DNA of 64,000 bases. Origin: Phorcus lineatus (taxonomy: Eukaryota; Mollusca; Gastropoda; Trochida; Trochidae). Positions within the stretch are counted from its first letter, which is position 1; each line of letters begins with the position of its first letter. Position numbers and translations under genes: made by a program. Location: the NCBI GenBank assembly GCA_921293015.1, contig OV121082.1, positions 43,978,971 through 44,042,970 on the forward strand, given 5' to 3'. The notes below the pieces were generated by a model. It was not told the DNA's origin, did no database searches, and saw only the letters and a program-made list of their open reading frames with translations. Below, piece after piece: positions 12,356 through 25,800 of this stretch.

Positions 12356-13168
12356 GAAGTGCTCGTGTTGCCTGGTTATTACACAGCTAGACACAATGAG
12401 ACCAGATGTAGATTGATAATATGATGACTGTCAAACTCAGATACATCTTGTCTGGGGATTATAATATCCTTCTGCAGGGTAAAGGTGTCCTCGTAACAGC
12501 TCTTGAACCAGACAGTCTCACAATAGTTACAATACCGATGTTATACATAATCATATATCTATATAACCTCTCTAACATTGTGCAGATCCTTCTAAAAGGG
12601 AAAACGTACCAAGAAATTGACCTTACTATAAAATAAATATTTGGTCATTTTGAAAAAGCCTGAAAATATATTACTTTTGTTGAAGTATAGGCTTATCTCT
12701 CTGTAGACTGACAAAAACACTTTGATTTACAATAGTGGCTCTTATATTTCCTTATATGACATTTTAATGTCAATTCATTTTGTTGCATATATATATGTTA
12801 ATAATATCATATTTATTATTCTAAATCATACACAGTTTAAAGGCATAATGATCTGAAATTGACAGATACATGTTTTCATTCCAACTCTGCATTCTTAGTT
12901 TGAAATGTCAATCTTTATCAATATTTACATGGTCAGATGCTAAAAAAGTTAAGATGTTGTGGTAAAAAAATCCCAAACATAACCTTGCTATCATGGCAAT
13001 TCCTTACACATTAATGGCGGCTTGGGTTGTATACTCCTCAGAGAACTGAGAATAAAATAGGAATGAGGCATTCCCATATACCATGACAAAAACGTGTGCA
13101 TCATGAATACTCATTATTATCAACATTATAACATGATGATCATGATAGACAGACAGACAACCACTAAC

Positions 13169-13284
13169 CCTGTCCTCAGCAAGGTATGGTAGACTCTCGT
13201 CTCCCTCTCTGATCTCTTCCCCACCAAATACAACATTGTAGGTGCTCGTATACACCAGCCGGGTGATGTCATGCTTGTGGCAGG
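13169..13284 (-). CDS. SDR42E1: SDR42E1-like dehydrogenase, internal exon with YTST active-site region
   Basis: This 116-bp exon starts with the last two bases (CC) of a split alanine codon, followed by 38 codons. It reads CHKHDITRLVYTSTYNVVFG, then GGEEIREGDESLPYLAEDR-like sequence. YTST holds the conserved SDR active-site Ser; the VFGG and GDESLPYL segments are hallmarks of SDR42E1 proteins. The acceptor is TCTACGTTTCAG before 13284 and the donor AGG|GTTAGT after 13169. The upstream exon (53471-53528) ends with G, giving G|CC = Ala exactly where the family has NILQA-C. The downstream exon at 8948-9106 continues in phase 0. Short overlapping open frames at 13004-13339 in this and another frame are extensions of, or shadows over, this exon. 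Confidence 0.93.
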
Positions 13285-15037
13285 CTGAAACGTAGAAATG
13301 TCTTGCATTAAGAAAGTATATAACGTAATTTAGTACCATAAGCGATACCCATCATGTAATATTTTACTAGCAACTATTGTTTTAGACTGATCTTCCATAT
13401 CTTGTCATCAGTGATGGCATTTGTAGGTGAGTGGTCCACATAGTGATCTGGTCATTGCAAGAAAAGGGATTCTTTTGAGTTTTGGTAAATCTAAATTGAA
13501 TGGGTAATAATAAAATTATGTGTCTTAGAAATTTAATAAAACTAATTGTAAACAAAACTATATGTAAAATATTCAGCGGTGATTTAAATTATTATTACTG
13601 GTTTATATTTCTACAGTAAGATCAACATGACCCAACACAATTATGTGACGAAATCAAAGTTCTCCCATCATAAAGAATTGTAATCAGTTAGGAAACTCTT
13701 CCTGATAAAGTACTTGTTATAATTGCAGAATTCACAAGATGTATTTGCCTCTGTACTGATTTGATTCAACAGAATTAACTCCATTACCAAATCAAAGAGA
13801 CCAGTAAATACATTGTTGTTCACAACATCAAATTTGTATTGCAAATTAGTCAAATTAATTCTCCTCAATAAAAAATGCTTCACATTCCGGCAATTGAAGT
13901 AGCATAATAGAACATAATTCGTCATTTCCAAGCGAGTGGGTAAAGAAGCTAAACACTGCCAAGCTGCCCACACCGTAAAACAAGATAATCAGATACGTAT
14001 CAACCCCCGACACCTTTAACTCCACTCTCATCCCAGAGAGGAAACGGTGAGCATGTTCAAGAAAACGTTCTGGGACAGTGAGCATCAATGGCAGGAGAGA
14101 GCAAGGAAATGAGGAAATCTGCAAACCTTCCCATCATCCCATTGGGTTACGATGGGTCATCTGCTAATCAAGGCGTAGATTTCTCTACTGAAAAAAATTG
14201 TATGAACGTTCTGGTAGGAACAACATCAAAGTCCACATGAGCATGGATCATTGTTCATGTCTGACTTCATGTGGCCATATCCGCTTGTAATTAGCGCCGT
14301 CGGAGAATCAACGGTCTTGTAGCGAGGTGTAGATCTGTTCAGCAACTAGCTGTTTGTAGGAACACTTCGGTCTCTGATTAAACATGCGAATTCTATTGAT
14401 TCAATTTCAGATCCAAGAAATTAATCTTTTACCTGCAGTTACCAGAAAATTATGCATGGCTATTTATATGGCTATTTTATATGGTATTCAAAATTTTTTT
14501 GTCACTGAATTTTATCACTGTGTATTAGCCACTTGGCCAATGATTTGAAAGCATCTATTACAGAAATTTAAAGTATTAGACCTTAGTTAACTGAATCCAT
14601 TTCCATTATTTATTTGGTTTTATCTAAATATCTCTTATCAATCAAAATTATCCTGACAATTAATCACTAACTAAAGTTAGTTTTGGATGGAATCATTAAA
14701 GATGGAATTCTATTCATCTCTTTCATCTTGAGAAACGTCTGATCTGATTCAAATGATCATCTTAATCACGATTTCAGCAAAAGAGCTCATTGTTCAAAAT
14801 TATTTTTCATCACATCTGTTTGTCATGATGAACAATAGAACTAAAAAAATTACCTAAATCTCTGTATGTATTCAAATACAAACTCTTCTTTGATCGAACT
14901 TTTCACTGAAGAATTCCCTAAAGACAGCAGGATTCTATGTTCACCATCTCCTGGCAATGACACTTGCAGCACAGAACAATATACACAGTTGGTCTAGCTT
15001 CAACTTTATTGTTCAGATATAGAGGATATTTGGATAT

Positions 15038-15148
15038 CATTTCTCGTGAAGAAGAAAATCATATATTTACACTCGTGGCTATGCCACTCGTGAAAATATA
15101 AATTTCTACTTCACTCGATGAGATATTCATGGTATTCGACGAGAAATG
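15038..15148. repeat. Foldback sequence with nested imperfect inverted repeats
   Basis: ATTTCTCGT near 15038 is mirrored by ACGAGAAAT near 15148. Inside, an imperfect palindrome centred on CACTCGTGGC TAT GCCACTCGTG (about 15062-15099) is flanked by ATATTT/AAATAT arms. This looks like a short foldback element or a relic of one. Exact ends are uncertain and no target-site duplication was seen. Confidence 0.45.
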
Positions 15149-15289
15149 TCAAATATTCTATTTATTATGTTTTCCGAAACCCTCTAAATGACCCTAACTG
15201 AATGGATTGAGAAGCTAAAACGCTTCGCTTGTGCGGCTGTTGCATGACATCATTCAATTGTTTCATGACGTCATATGATTGTTGCATCA

Positions 15290-15330
15290 TTTCACTGAGT
15301 GGAATACCATTTTTATTTCACTCAGTGAAA
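15290..15330. repeat. Perfect 12-bp inverted repeat (hairpin)
   Basis: TTTCACTGAGTG (15290-15301) is the exact reverse complement of CACTCAGTGAAA (15319-15330), with a 17-nt loop. It lies just right of the foldback sequence at 15038-15148 and of a TGACGTCAT palindrome near 15267, and may belong to the same larger element. Confidence 0.75.
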
Positions 15331-18300
15331 ATACGGGTTTTATTTTCACCGATAAATGGCATATTTCACCATTCGAAATATAATACATCTAGCTTCTCAT
15401 ATGTAATTCAGTGCTTATTTCAAGGCAAACGCATCACATAGTTGATGATCCTTTAGACAAGATATTTCACGACTTAATACGATCAGCCTGATTTCTGTGT
15501 CATTGGGTTCCTTAACTATGTAATCATAAAATTTAGCTATAATTTCTTTCATAAAAATTCATTCTTAATTTCAAATTCATAGTTTCATAAGAAATTTATA
15601 TTAGTCTCAAAAGAATTAGTTTTAATCTCAGTTAGTAACTAGTCTTAATCGTGCAAAACCAGAGTCAGTCATAGCATTAAATGATGTTTATAAATTTAAG
15701 TTCCCAAGAATGTCAAGCATCAATTTATGTAAATCACTAAAATTGTATTATCCTTTGTAATCCTTATTCAAAAACAGTAATTACAAACTGAGGACACAGT
15801 GGGGACAAATAAGAATCTATCAAATTTGAATAACTGTACATAATAATAACAAAATCAGATAGACAAGATATGACTACATGAAGACACTACTGGTTTTAAG
15901 TGCAGTTTCTGACGCTTTAATTGAAGCACATACTTGACAAAATGTGAATAAAAGTTTTAAAAATTTTAAAAGTTCAACTCATTTGGCAATTCAACAGTGA
16001 TAGGTATTCCCATTTTCAATATCAAGATTAACTGCAAATAAATATTTCTTTTTGTCTATTGATTTAAAAAAAGGTTTATTGTATAGTACAAATTTGGCAT
16101 GTATTAATGTTAAATTCGCTTAATGTTATAAGTTGATATGAATGGTAGAATTGCGTTAACCGCAGGAGTTGTTCAACTATGATTTAAAAACCAACTGAAT
16201 AACTTTTAGAAGCGCCGGCTGTGGATCCAACAACCCCAGTGTTGATGCTGTACGTGAGACTGACCTAATATCAAACACTGCAATAATATCATTCCCTTCA
16301 ACAACAATAGAACAACAAGAAGATTGATTCAAGCTACATTTAACAATATTACAATGCAAATTTCCCTGACAAACCCAATAACATCTTATACAAGTGAAAC
16401 AGTGTCTCAGACAACAAAGAATCAATGTTACCAGACCTATCTACATATACATCCAAGTAATAAAGGGTCTGAGTTTGAATCCAATTGAGAAAAGTTAAAC
16501 AGTTACCTATCTGGCTAGTGGAGCTAACTAGATCAAGGGCTGAACACTGATGGAGAGTACTACCTTGAAAATTGAACTGTCTGCGAAAAGTGGTTTCTGC
16601 CCAAAATAGTTTGTCTCTGTCACAGGAATTCCCATATTTCTTGGAGATTGAGGGCATTTTCCATCAACCTCGATCCATACCCAATAACTCAGAGTTTCCA
16701 TAGTCAGGGATCATTGCTGACTGACATTTCGCCATTATTTGGGTAAACTTCAACAGAGTTAGACATTAGCTGCACTTATGCAATACACGGCCTGTTAGTT
16801 TACTTTGAAGATTGATAGATGTATGGATCTCAATACAACTTTCAGTCACAAAAGTGAAAATTATAGCAATTTGAAAACTTTGTATTTTGATAATAATCAA
16901 TAAAATTATGATGTATATTCATCATCTCATTTACTTGCTTGTAATTTATGGAAAATGTTGATTGTTATAATATATATATAACCATTTAGTTTCATTGGTA
17001 AACATGATGTAGTTTCAAAAACTGTCATACACTGAGAGCAGCATGCTTTTCTGGATATCAACTTCTTTATCATGAATATCATGATTCTTTGAAGTATATA
17101 TGCTTATACTCCTTCATCATGTCAACACATCCCACCTAATGAAAGAGTAAACTTATTCCTCTAAACATAGTGATTTCCCAAATAAGAGGTTATTATCTGG
17201 AAATCTTGCTTGTTAATCCCTTTGGGATTAGATTCATTAAGGTTCCTTGCATAGACTGACTGAACAGTTTGTATTGTGCGCCATTTATTACACCCAGCAT
17301 CCCTAGCTACATCCGGCAACGTCTGGCTCTGTAACCGACAATTCAATACGTGCTGCAGCCATTATACCACTTCTAAATGGCATCAAATTTTTTTTCATAA
17401 ATTGGTCCAATTTTTTTCTCATTTTGTAAAATGCAAATATCAACCACTACTTTATCATAAAGGTATAAAGTCATCACCTCAACTCCTCTAAAGCTCTAGT
17501 ATTTTGGTTCAATCTGAATACCAAGATCATCCTGATGTGCTCCAAGTGTGCCCCTTTGTATTTTCATTTGTGGAAGGGCACTTATAGGTGGGGGTAACAT
17601 CAAATTGATACAATCTCCATTATGACTATTGGTACTGTACAATACATTGAAATTGAAAAGTCCTGTCTGAGACTTATACTTACTCTATGAAAATTAATTC
17701 TCAAAAATATTATTTAATTTTTTAAAAGAAGGGAGCCTCAAAGAAATGGGGGATTTAGATTTGCTTTTCAAGACAATATGTTAAGATCAAAATAGTATCA
17801 ATTACAGTCTGATGAAACTAGTGGGTTTAATTTTCTTCTTTTCTCAAGGGATGTCCCAACCTTGTACACTTAGAAAATTGTCCTTGTTTCCAGCTAGATT
17901 AGACTATTCTTGTCCACAATCAATGGAAGACCATTTTTATAGTACCAATTCTTCCGTTCTACAAGCCAATTGCTACAAGAGTATAAAAAGTTCCTCTGAA
18001 TAAATGTTTGTGAACTTTTCTTGCAGGTTTAAAATTGTCTTAATGAAATTGGTATGTTGTGTTCAAATCGCACGAGCAAAGTAAAAATAAAATTCAGGGT
18101 TGTTTGGCTAAGGTTCCTTATTTTTCCCTCAAATTTTATTTAGAATACTGTTAGAATATTGTTTGTCTACATGCAAAAATAAATACTTCTAGAAAAGAAT
18201 TAACATAAAAAGTTGGTACTAAGAAAGAATATTTGCTTTAAAGAGGAAACTAACATGTCTCTTCAGGGTCTGATGGTGTGTCCTAGGCTCATATGTCTCC

Positions 18301-18514
18301 CTAATGATAACCTTTCTAGCATTACAATACTCTGCAATGAAGGGCTCAGATTGAAGTAACTACTAAACTAAATGAGACCTTTTTAAAAAGAATTGCACCA
18401 AGATACCAAGAATCATACATTCACTGAATAAGGTTAGAGGCATAATGGGGTTTTCATCCAATTGGAAACTTTTTGAATTATGCACAGAATGTATTATCTC
18501 TTTACATGTTTAGA

Positions 18515-18831
18515 GGTGAGGTGAGGTGAGTTGGTGTTTAACGCCGCTTTCAAGATTATTTCACTTATATCGCGGCTGCTAGTATTATTGCAGGGAGAAA
18601 GCCCGCAACACTATTGTGGCTATGCATTGCGGTGAAACCTGCGAGCATCGGCTGGAACTAGCGAACCATGGGTGGTACTGCGCTGAATTTCAGTGTAGCA
18701 TTGCACCCAAACCTGACTGCGTGTAGAACAGTTCTCTACTGCAGACAAAGTTGCCGAGCCCCTGGCGGGATTCGAACCACGGACCTCCTGATCCGAAGCC
18801 GAACGCGCTAACCACTGCGCTATCCCGCCCC
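18515..18831 (-). mobile_element. Full-length tRNA-headed SINE with 12-bp target-site duplication
   Basis: Reading on the minus strand, the element starts GGGGCGGGATAGCGCAGTGG (A box in TAGCGCAGTGGTTAGCGC), has the B box GGTTCGAATCC, a ~190-bp body, the conserved end core (reverse complement of TTGGTGTTTAACGCCGCTTT), and finishes in a TCACC-repeat tail. The 12-mer TACATGTTTAGA flanks it at 18503-18514 and 18832-18843. The anticodon-like loop reads CTTCGGA (Arg-UCG-like), but the T arm is too degenerate for a working tRNA. The end core resembles the shared 3' domain of animal MetaSINE-type elements; that link is from memory and needs alignment. It has no protein and depends on a partner LINE. 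Confidence 0.95.
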
Positions 18832-19098
18832 TACATGTTTAGAATAATGGTAATGGTGAACTGATTCCGATAAACATTACATCTGACTATTTCACATATG
18901 TATGAAGGCAGAGAGCAAACAAAGTCACAAAATGCAGATCAGTACTACATACAGTAAGGTCAAGGACATAGTGGCATGAAACTCAAGGGATATATCCCTT
19001 GCTATATAGCACTTTGTGCTTTGCAGTTTCAAATGTGTTTATTCATGAAGATGTAGGCCCACTGAACATATCATTTACAAAATATAGATACAACTACA

Positions 19099-19340
19099 TA
19101 CTTTGCATATCTATAGCTTTAAGTATGTATTCAAAATCTTTATATAAGTGAACCCATATCTGAAGTTTATTGAGACTTATACTTTGCATATCTATAGGTT
19201 TATGTATATATTTAAAATCTTCATATAAGAGAACCCATATCTGAAGTTTATTGAGACTTATACTTTGCATATCTATAGGTTTATGTATATATTTAAAATC
19301 TTCATATAAGTGAACCCATATCTGAAGTTTATTGAGACTT
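19099..19340. repeat. 81-bp tandem repeat, three copies
   Basis: TACTTTGCATATCTATAG starts at 19099, 19180 and 19261, an exact 81-bp period. Each unit ends with AACCCATATCTGAAGTTTAT TGAGACTT. The second and third units are almost identical; the first is more diverged. Confidence 0.95.
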
Positions 19341-20368
19341 TTTCACAAAGATATTGAGAGGATTGATGAAAGAAAGGCCAGTTTGCACAGAATAAGGTCA
19401 AGGATAAAATTTCTGTTTATCAAAGGGAGGATAACTCTAAATTGTGTATGTCTGTATAATCAAAGATCAAAGACATCAAACGCTTTGTTTAGTGAATATT
19501 TTAAATATTCACTAAGTCTGCTTATCCTGAATATAGATAAAAGCATTTTGTCAATGGAACTGAAAGGTTAGGGTACGAAACATGAAAGGACTGTTTCAGT
19601 AGTCCCATAAACTTATTTTCAATATCACATTATGTGACAGCTAGTGACAGATAGTGACATATACTGATAAACAGCTAGTGCAGCATTCAAAGTGACAATA
19701 ACATAAGTTTCTTTTGTGACAGGGTTCTTAATTTGTGTGAAGATATGAAACTTTAATTCTTTACAATATGAATACAAAACTTCCAGCAAAAGTGAAATCC
19801 AAGGAGGGAAAATTTAATTTTCTTTTCATGAATATTTCATGTATGAATTACATAAACAGAAAAACTCTAGGTATTAATTTCAAACAAAACTAATAAAGGT
19901 TTGCTGGCTAATTTTTCTATTTCGATATCAAACGTGAAACTTGTGAAAAACAAATGTATTCAGTAAAATCATCATTAAATACCAAATACCTCAAGATGAA
20001 GCAGGCGACCAGAGGGTTAACAACACAGCAACACAAAGGGTATGCAGCAACCTTTTCAGATGCCCTAATGACCTATATATGATCACGTACATGACAAGAT
20101 CTCTCCATCTTCACAAGACAAACAACGAGAGACCGCTAACAGACGGACAGATTTGTGAGGCCTATTTGTCTTTCATCAGGCTAACAGCTTATTATTTGAT
20201 GAAGAGAGACATGGCAGTCTTGCTGTAAGAACAATCATATTCCATTGTGATCTCTAATGCTGAAGCTAGAAACCTTCTCTGGGACTTAGTTCTCAGCCTA
20301 TATTGACATACAACACCCAATTGGATTCGTATTTGGGTAGGGGAGTAGGGGAGGGGACAAGGTTTTGA

Positions 20369-20382
20369 GGGGGGGGGGGGGG
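20369..20382 (+). repeat. Homopolymer run of 14 G in a G-rich tract
   Basis: The run follows GGGTAGGGGAGTAGGGGAGG (about 20336 onward), so several G3-4 runs sit within 50 bp on the plus strand. The G-rich strand could form a quadruplex. Run length is a likely sequencing or assembly error point. Confidence 0.85.
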
Positions 20383-20800
20383 TTAGAGGAGGTGCACACA
20401 TCAGCAAAAATGTGACTTGGGAAGTTAAGGAAAAGGGAAGCTTGTTAGAACAAGAGGGGTTACCTCAGCTGATGCATTAAAAATTTTGTTTTTACCAATA
20501 TTTAGCGTTCTATTGTAGGTGCTGTTCATGTTGTTCATGCATCTTCAGCACGAAGTACTGATCACAACTATATAAAGTTTGTTCACAAAACTGGCCCTTG
20601 AGGTATATCAAACAATTTTAGCATATATATCTGTCTTGAAAATCCTTGAACAAAACAACTAGTTAGAAGGTACATACATTCAGGTATATTTTCTTTTTTG
20701 AGACTTTTTCTTAGCTTCAAAGTTTTTTACCTTGCCTGAAAATGTTTGCAAGATATACTCAACCACATAGTTAAAGACCACCCAATAATTAAATACTTAC

Positions 20801-21090
20801 GCATCTTATTGATCATCCACATCAAGAAGACCATATCTCAATATTGGAAAATCAGATTGGTCCGTAACTTATTTTGTCTAGTATATATACAACATGATTC
20901 AAAACAGAGGAGTTATTAGATCTGTTGCATCAGGAATATATTCGCATTACACATCTTATTGATCATCCACATCAAGAAGACAATATCTCAATATTGGAAA
21001 ATCAGATAGGTCCTTAACTTATTTTGTCTAGTATATATACAACATGATTCAAAACAGAGGAGTCATCAGATCTGTAACATCAGGAATATA
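20801..21090. repeat. 140-bp tandem duplication
   Basis: CATCTTATTGATCATCCACA occurs at 20812 and 20952. The following ATCTCAATATTGGAAAATCA, GTCTAGTATATATACAACAT and AACAGAGGAGT blocks repeat in order with few changes (ACCATATC/ACAATATC, GATTGGTCCG/GATAGGTCCT). Confidence 0.95.
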
Positions 21091-21724
21091 TTCCCATTCA
21101 GAAGTTCAAATTCTATTCAGGCGTCAACATTTTATCAGCAGGAAGTTCTTTTTTTAATTCCAAGTCCCTTCCTTTCCACCAGCTGGTGCACAATTTATTT
21201 CCAATTTTAAAGACATTCATGTGAGGAGTAATCAGACCTGCAGCAAGACAAACACAAAGTAAATCTTTGTTCCAAACAGTATCCAGTTGGCACAATAAGG
21301 AAGCATGAAAGATGAAAATCTGATGAAAGGAAATGTAGATCTTACTCCCCTAACTTTTGAAGTGTTCCTACGCCTATGTACTACAAACAAATGCATATAC
21401 TGACAAAGTCCTAATGACATCCGACTGCTACAAACAAGAAGAATGAGAAATAAGTATGCTGATGGTAATGTATACTTCCAACCAATGTTAACTACTGATA
21501 TCTAGTTCCAACAAACAGGAAGCATTTGAAGTCTTGGATGAATGATGTTTGTTGAGGGGGACACATGTAGATAGTAAGATATACAACAACGAATGTACAC
21601 TACTGACAAAATTCTAATGACATCCAGAAGAAACATGTTATATGATAAAATGAAAGCAGGTGAAAGTTCAATTTGGGAATACAGTACTAGAAATGCAAAT
21701 GAGAAAATTAATATATATAAATAC

Positions 21725-21990
21725 AGATTAAATATTTCCAATGAGAAATGTCACCCAAAGACACATTTTGTTTTCTCACTTGCAAAACCAATTGTTACTC
21801 ATGTGCTGCAAAATAAAACATCCCCTACTGTTTTTGGAATGGTATATAAGCATATCAATAGAGATGAAACATTTCCAATGAAATTTGGTAACCAAACACA
21901 AATTTCGTTTGCTCATGCACTTACAAAAGTAATTTTTAAAAGGATGCTCCCAAATGGAATACCCCCTGCTTCTTCTAATTGGTAAATAAG
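21725..21990. repeat. Diverged tandem repeat of about 137 bp, two units
   Basis: TTTCCAATGA starts at 21735 and 21872, each followed by an ACCAAA/CCCAAAGACAC-type block, a TTTTGTTTTCTCACTTGCAAA or TTTCGTTTGCTCATGCACTT block, and a run-on AAAA stretch. The 130-codon plus-strand frame at 21593-21985 and the minus-strand frame at 21776-22054 lie in this repeat and resemble no known protein. Confidence 0.45.
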
Positions 21991-22544
21991 CAAAGGGTGT
22001 TTGATGAAAGAACAATGGTTGATGGTAATGTCTCCACACCTCCTGACAGTGCAAGTTGGCAGAAAGAGGACGTCAGAGATCGGTGTTGGACTCCATTAGT
22101 ACATCAGTAGCTATCAGCACATCAAAGATGTACCAATGTTGAGGTTGATATTGGTGCAAGAATATTCAGTCGGTCACAACATTAGCACCAGAATAACTAG
22201 ATTAAGCAACATTCCTGCCAGTCACAAAGTTCAAAGACATCACTTTGAGATATGTGAATTAATGATGAATTCTCGGTGAAATCTGTCTGAACATCAAAGG
22301 AAGCGTTCACACTGTATGTCATATCTACCAGACAGTGATGTAGATATCCAACGTGGGCGTGGCAGTTATGGTGTTTTGACAAGGTGAACATTACTTCACA
22401 GAAATATATTTTCTTCATACACTTACTGACATCCCTTTAAATGCAAATCAAGAGAAGTTTTGTTTTGATGTTATACTCGAGGACAAGTTTACTAAACCTG
22501 ACCTGAGAGGTGATCAGGATGATCTAGGCTTTAATAGCACTTTT

Positions 22545-22825
22545 TATTTTATTCAATTGTTTTTTAATGTTGGAGCAAGATGCCATACAAACACTTGAAT
22601 GACAGGCCAAGACAATATAAACCCCATCTGGCCTTCAAGGCCTGATGAGCTGTAAAAGAAATGATTTTTCATATAAGCTAGTTCAAGTTCTATTGTTCAT
22701 ATTGTAACAGAAGTGATTGTGAGATCACCTCCTTCGGGATTCGAACCTTGGACCCTTGAGTAAGAGTCACACACTCTACCGATTCAGCCAAAGAGATATA
22801 TCCCTCTGGCCAAAGCCAGAAGGAA
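22545..22825 (-). mobile_element. Probable SINE with tRNA-Lys-like head
   Basis: On the minus strand, TTTGGCTGAATCGGTAGAGT (A-box region, about 22793-22772) is followed by GACTCTTACTC, whose loop would carry CTT (Lys), and GGTTCGAATCC (B box, 22747-22737). This matches the layout of tRNA-Lys(CTT), but stems are imperfect. Downstream comes GAAGGCCAGATGGGGTTTAT and an AATAAAATAAA-rich end near 22550, plausible SINE body and tail. No clear target-site duplication was found, so the ends are approximate. Confidence 0.55.
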
Positions 22826-25800
22826 TGCTTTCATTTCACCCTGCCACATTATCATATCAAAAACAATATATTTTTCTCTTATATACCCATGCCGAAATCC
22901 AAATGATTAATAACTGGTAAAAGGCAGAAAACAGAAAAAAATGATGGATCATAAAGTACTTTGTTTTTCAATTGAAAGATGTATCACTCAAAAGGAAAAG
23001 CCCTCACCCACTGCTAAAACATTTCAACTGCAAATTCTTTCGCATCGTCTCCTTATATTAAGCCTATGTTTCTTTTGTCTATTTTGAAAGGATTTAGATT
23101 TGAATTGATCTTATCACGAATCATTGATTAAAAATTTATTAGGTTTTGAAAAAATCTATAAATTCTATAAATGCATATTGTGTAACTAATAGGTTCCTGC
23201 GCAGTTGATCTATATTGATATAGAAAAAAAAAATCCTTTTATGATTAGGAAACTTTAGAAGTTATCATACATTTTTCTTCTGAAAACATTTGAATAGCTT
23301 TTTGCACTAGAAATAATGCTGACAGCAGCAAACTCTAAGCACCATTAATCCCGTGATAAATCAGTTCTTCGTGGTCTTTCTATGTAATTTGTTTTTCAAT
23401 GAAAGTGAGTTACCTATATTCAGATAAATCAATCTATCAACCGATCAGATTGCCAACAATTCAACATCTAATCTCAATTTCTGAAAGTGATTAAGTTTAA
23501 TTTATATATATTTGTTGGTTTGGAAAAAAATTCATATTTCTTTTCTCTTATGCAATCAAGATAAATATAGTACTTTCTGAGGTATTACGATATAAGTAGG
23601 GGAATAAGTATTCCAAATAGCAATGCAACAAATCAATAAATTGAATCAGTTTAACAGCTATCTCTATAACTGAGGAATGATATAGCTATATATAACCTTC
23701 AGCAAAAAATCAATTAATAAATAGCTTTCATGGACTCATTACAGTATTGAGATGCATCGATTTGAAGAAATACTACAACAAATACGTGTTTGACTTAAAT
23801 CCTTTTCTTACAAGTACTTTGAATACATAAAGTTTGTTGGTAATTAAACAAAAATAGAAAAGGATTATATGATAAGAATTGAATTAATGAAACTAACACA
23901 CTTGTGCTAATTTGTTATGAGATTAAACACATGTGAATAACTTGCTCTCTAATCATTAATTCATCACCACTTACTAAAATTAAACACTTAATCCATGTTA
24001 CTCCTACCCTTTAATGAACATCTGGAACCCTGCTATGAGGATAGGAAATAAACAATTGTAAAATGTCCGTACATCACTATAAAAACAATTAAATATTTCA
24101 AGGGCCATAACTCTTGTCATCAAACCCCCAATCCTCTTTGAGGACAGTGATAACAGCACCCAAAGGAGCTTGTTCAAACAGGGCGGATCTGGCGTACATA
24201 GTCAGTGATTAAACAAATCACATCAGGATCAGAACTTAAATCAAGCATATCAAACATCAACATTTATAACATAAATACAACCTACACATCTCAATTGGCA
24301 AACTGAAAGGCACCTTTGTAAAACTCATTACGTGAAATTCTCCGGAAATAATCTTTCACTTTCCGTTAGTTTTATGGCGGGTAAATAATTCATAGCCTGC
24401 GAGACCACCAGTGACATGTACGATGAATTACATCGTGAATTATTTCTTGGTTTCGCTGCAGTTCGTATCATATTCCTTACACAACTGTCAGGAGAGATTA
24501 GGGTAGGACGGTCTGAAGAACAAAGATTTATAGATTAAGTCATTGTAAGATTAGGTAATGAGACCATGTATCACTTTACAAATTTATATATAATTATATA
24601 ATTATTGGTGATGTTTTTCCTAATATTGATTCTTTGTGATGTAAAAAGGCAGGGTAGATGAACTTATTGTTTCTTCAAAAATTGTTGGTCAAGTATAGTT
24701 TATAATTGATATCATGTCGGCAGTGTGATTGAGAAATTTACCTCGTTTTCACCCTGGAGCTGCTTTATGTACCTAATCTGACCAAATATAACTTGTCATG
24801 TCTGAGCATAATGAATATCTTCTAATCTATACTTAATATTTTTTTAGTGGGCGATTTCATAACACTTTACCTCTTTCCTTATCTTCATTCCAATTTTTGC
24901 AAATGTTCCCAAAATATTCCTTGAACGCGAAACTTTGCTGTCAAAGAGATTTTCATTCTAAACTTTTATAAATGTAAACCTCATGACATATCTTGTAACA
25001 CTTAAAATTTCAATAGAAATGGATACTATAAGATGACGTTATGCTATCTATACAGTCGAACAACGTTTATACTGATGTTTTGCTTTCACCTGAAAGTTGT
25101 CCGGATAACGATCTGAGTTATCTGAATTATTTGAAAATGACATAAAGCAAATTTATTCAAGCACAAAGTAACACTCTCACGTCTTCTCACATGTCACCTC
25201 CTAATTAACATGTCTCAAATTAAGTGACATGCATCACCAATTAATTAATACTAACGCTTCAAACGACTGAAGGTGGATTATGAATTAATGTAACGAGTCG
25301 TGTGGAAGACAGTTGTGAGCAGCGTCTAGATCTTCCGGATAAGTGGATGTTTATTCAGTAGAAATATAGACACATGGTTGGAGGTACCAACGTCTGGGTC
25401 AGGAAGCAAGGGGTCCAGGTAGATGAGTACTATTCGTTTCACTACAAACTCCTTCGCAAAGCAACATTCCAAACATACGAGTTCCATGTATATGAGGTTC
25501 AACTAAATAAGAACAACTTTACAGATCGACATTGAATATGTTCAAATACAAACACCATCCTTCATTTCAAATGTTTCATGAAAATGAATGAAAGAAAATC
25601 CATTTTCATTTAATGTTTTTCTCATTCAGGATTAAAATGATGACATTTTTAAAAGTCATTCCACTGTTTGATGACTTTGCTTTCTTCTTCTGTAGAAGAT
25701 TATTAGAGTCGGACAAAGACTTTGATCTTGAATCGAAGATGACAGGAATAGTTCAAAACAAAAACAAAGAAATGAACACGACTTTGAAGAAATCCATACT

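Larger units (their letters stand above)
9107..13168 (-). other. 4,062-bp intron of the SDR42E1-like gene
   Basis: It is bounded on the minus strand by AGG|GTTAGT (donor, 13168) and TTCTTCCAG|TTC (acceptor, 9107). The sequence is AT-rich and carries a degenerate ~165-bp tandem repeat (10290-10730) and a 132-bp tandem duplication (12092-12355). No nested gene was seen. The donor lies next to a short GACA repeat (13147-13160). Confidence 0.9.

Noticed and set aside
13126..13308. 60-codon minus-strand frame overlapping the middle SDR exon
   Set aside because: It is in a different frame from the SDR42E1 codons, which match the family and have proper splice borders.
16177..16657. Overlapping minus-strand frames of 82 and 102 codons
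   Set aside because: Different frames over the same DNA, no known motif, and no matching splice sites; treated as chance.
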